NCBI GenBank assembly: GCA_938049795.1
Contig: CALLCD010000242.1
Location: 1 to 7,324 of the forward strand
Length of the DNA: 7,324 bases
DNA from: an uncultured Hyphomonadaceae bacterium
Lineage (GTDB): Bacteria > Pseudomonadota > Alphaproteobacteria > Caulobacterales > Hyphomonadaceae
Direction of reading: 5' to 3'
Below the pieces are notes generated by a model. That model searched no databases. It had not been told where the DNA came from and saw only the letters and a list, made by a program, of their open reading frames with translations. Shown piece after piece: positions 6,101-7,324 of the stretch. Both the position numbers and the translations under genes were made by a program. Positions within the stretch are counted from its first letter, which is position 1. The number at the start of each line of letters is the position of its first letter.

Positions 6101-7324
6101 GATCACCTCTTCGAGAATGTCCCAGACTTCAGGACGCTCTTTCTCGACGAGCTTTTTCGCCGCTTTGACGGTGCCGGCGAGACCCTTGGCGTCAAGCCGC
6201 GAATAGATGAAGGGCTTGAACAGTTCGAGCGCCATTTTCTTCGGCAGGCCACATTCGTGCAGCTTCATGTTCGGGCCAACCACGATGACCGAACGGCCAG
6301 AATAATCGACGCGCTTTCCGAGCAGGTTCTGGCGGAAGCGGCCCTGTTTGCCCTTGAGCATGTCAGAGAGGGATTTGAGCGGGCGCTTGTTTGTGCCGGT
6401 GATGACGCGGCCACGGCGGCCATTGTCGAACAGGGCATCGACCGATTCCTGCAACATCCGCTTCTCGTTGCGGATGATGATGTCAGGCGCGCGCAATTCC
6501 ATCAGGCGCTTGAGGCGATTGTTCCGGTTGATCACACGGCGATAGAGATCGTTCAGATCCGACGTCGCAAACCGGCCACCATCGAGCGGGACCAGCGGGC
6601 GCAGATCCGGCGGGATCACAGGTACGATGGTCAGGATCATCCATTCCGGCTTGGCGCCAGAGGCGAGAAAAGCTTCGACGATTTTGAGGCGCTTGGCCGC
6701 TTTTTTCAGCTTGAGCTCGGAGGTCGCTTCCTTGACATCGGTGCGCAATTGGACCGCATCGGATTCGAGGTCCATATTGCGCAGGATTTCGCGGATGGCC
6801 TCGGCGCCGATCATGGCGGTGAACGCGTCTTCGCCATGAGCGTCCTGAGCGTCCATATATTCTTCTTCGGTGAGAAGCTGCTTTGGCTCAAGCTCGGTCA
6901 GGCCCGGCTCGATGACGACATAGCTTTCGAAATAGAGCACGCGCTCGACATCTTTGAGCGCCATGTCGAGCAGAGCGGAAATTCTGGACGGGAGCGATTT
7001 GAGGAACCAGATATGGGCGACAGGTGCGGCCAGATCAATATGGCCCATGCGCTCACGCCGGACGCGCGCAAGGGTCACTTCAACGCCGCATTTCTCGCAG
7101 GTGATGCCGCGATATTTGATGCGCTTATATTTGCCGCACAGACACTCATAGTCTTTGACCGGCCCGAAGATGCGGGCACAGAAAAGACCGTCGCGCTCGG
7201 GCTTGAAGGTCCGGTAATTGATGGTTTCCGGCTTCTTGATCTCGCCCGAGGACCAGCTGCGGATTTTCTCCGGGCTGGCAATCGAGATTTTGATCGCCTC
7301 GAAGCTTGGAGCCGGGGCGTTAGG
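3128..7324 (-). CDS. rpoC: DNA-directed RNA polymerase subunit beta', partial (N-terminus outside window)
   Basis: RpoC forms the clamp and much of the active centre of RNA polymerase. The frame stays open to the window edge with 1398 residues visible, beginning PNAPAPSFEAIKISIASPEK, so only about ten N-terminal residues are missing. Visible-residue landmarks: zinc site 1 C61, C63, C76, C79 (CLCGKYKR and CEKCGV); clamp helices with NRNNRLKRLMELRAPDIII; catalytic magnesium motif NADFDGD at 450-456 (bases 5977-5957) with D452, D454 and D456; zinc site 2 C801, C875, C882, C885; bridge-helix region QMKQLAGMRGLMAKPSGEI; and the trigger loop with M919, R920 and H923. The section after the trigger loop resembles the proteobacterial SI3 insertion. 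The C-terminus passes through GLKENVIVGRLIPAGTG to an Ala/Pro/Glu-rich tail. A GTG at 7078 lies in frame but inside the zinc-site region, so it is not the start. rpoB should lie immediately upstream. An intrinsic terminator follows the stop. Confidence 0.99.
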   Translation of the reverse strand, partial: PNAPAPSFEAIKISIASPEKIRSWSSGEIKKPETINYRTFKPERDGLFCARIFGPVKDYECLCGKYKRIKYRGITCEKCGVEVTLARVRRERMGHIDLAAPVAHIWFLKSLPSRISALLDMALKDVERVLYFESYVVIEPGLTELEPKQLLTEEEYMDAQDAHGEDAFTAMIGAEAIREILRNMDLESDAVQLRTDVKEATSELKLKKAAKRLKIVEAFLASGAKPEWMILTIVPVIPPDLRPLVPLDGGRFATSDLNDLYRRVINRNNRLKRLMELRAPDIIIRNEKRMLQESVDALFDNGRRGRVITGTNKRPLKSLSDMLKGKQGRFRQNLLGKRVDYSGRSVIVVGPNMKLHECGLPKKMALELFKPFIYSRLDAKGLAGTVKAAKKLVEKERPEVWDILEEVIREHPVMLNRAPTLHRLGIQAFEPKLIEGKAIQLHPLVCAAFNADFDGDQMAVHVPLSLEAQLEARVLMMSTNNILSPANGKPIIVPSQDIVLGLYYLSIEKDGEPGEGMLISDAAELEHALHTKAVTLHAKVKARYETVDEKGKPIVEIIDTTPGRLMIANVLPRNAEVPVSLANQLITKKAIAHLIDEVYRICGQKATVIFCDQIMGLGFTEACKAGISFGKDDMVIPEAKQQQVEATRQLVSEYERQYADGLITRKEKYNKVVDAWSQCTDRVADAMMAAAGETHINAETGRFEETNSVFMMSHSGARGSKNQMKQLAGMRGLMAKPSGEIIETPIVSNFKEGLTVLEYFNSTHGARKGLADTALKTANSGYLTRRLVDVAQDCIVNETDCGTDKGITLSPVMDGADVIVSLGERVLGRTVAKDANRPGTEEIVIPAGTYVDEAVAATLEEAKIDQIKVRSALTCETVNGICGACYGRDLARGTPVNMGEAVGVIAAQSIGEPGTQLTMRTFHIGGVAQVADQSQVECNFEGKLCYTDAALVTRKDKPHVVVGRHMEVSVVDSDDRIRQTFKPTYGTLLYFKDGAKVSPGDKLADWDPFAQPIISEVAGFAKLVDVVDGVTSREEIDEATGISSRVLIDWRTASKGAEVKPMVLIVDKKGEPVKLANGGEAQYLLSVGAILSVQDGDAIAPGDTLARINTGDSKTRDITGGLPRVAELFEARRPKDHAIIAEADGKVIYGRDYKNKRRVSILPEGEGAEPIDYLVPKTKHLAVQDGDTIKKGDYLMDGNPAPQDILAILGVEALADYLVEEIQKVYRLQGVPINDKHIEVIVRQMLQKVEVTDAGDTGLLKGEQVDVLEFDTANAAVRRRKKTEATGTPVLLGITKASLQTRSFISAASFQETTRVLTEASLQGKVDTLEGLKENVIVGRLIPAGTGGSMRRYRKIAADRDTRLRNARAKAAAAEEAAATAALPAPAPETPDAPEAPE

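Overview
This window looks like a core chromosomal segment of an alphaproteobacterium. The RpoC, S12 and S7 proteins all read as alphaproteobacterial, and the best promoter candidate has a TTGACG-type -35 like that of Caulobacter sigma-73. The base composition is moderately GC-rich. A marine stalked or budding lineage (Caulobacterales/Maricaulales type) is a guess; the sequence here does not fix the genus.

Layout, left to right. Bases 1-395 hold rpsG (S7, minus strand, C-terminus cut by the window edge). Bases 408-779 hold rpsL (S12, minus strand), 12 bases upstream of rpsG and clearly in one str-type operon with it. A 335-base divergent intergenic region (780-1114) carries a candidate rpsL promoter, a perfect 14-bp palindrome and a repeated AACTATCG motif. 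On the plus strand follow a small lipoprotein gene (1115-1429) and a membrane-anchored YiiX/NlpC-P60-like papain-fold hydrolase gene (1444-2109), 14 bases apart. Convergent to them is a PhyH-type Fe(II)/2-oxoglutarate dioxygenase gene (2131-3000, minus). Next come a strong intrinsic terminator (3068-3105, minus) and rpoC (3128 to the window end, minus, its first few codons outside the window).

How the genes relate. rpoC, rpsL and rpsG are transcription and translation housekeeping genes that usually lie next to each other (rpoB-rpoC-rpsL-rpsG-fusA-tuf). Here about 2.3 kb separates the rpoC stop from the rpsL start. It contains three genes with no evident link to ribosomes or RNA polymerase: two envelope genes pointing away from rpsL and one dioxygenase gene with its own ribosome binding site. 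The terminator after rpoC and the promoter candidate before rpsL suggest that the two core operons are uncoupled.

I see no CRISPR array, tRNA, rRNA, transposase or recognisable novel defence system. The least characterised part is the lipoprotein plus YiiX-like pair. Several long open frames opposite rpoC, rpsL and the dioxygenase gene are antisense shadows and are not annotated.
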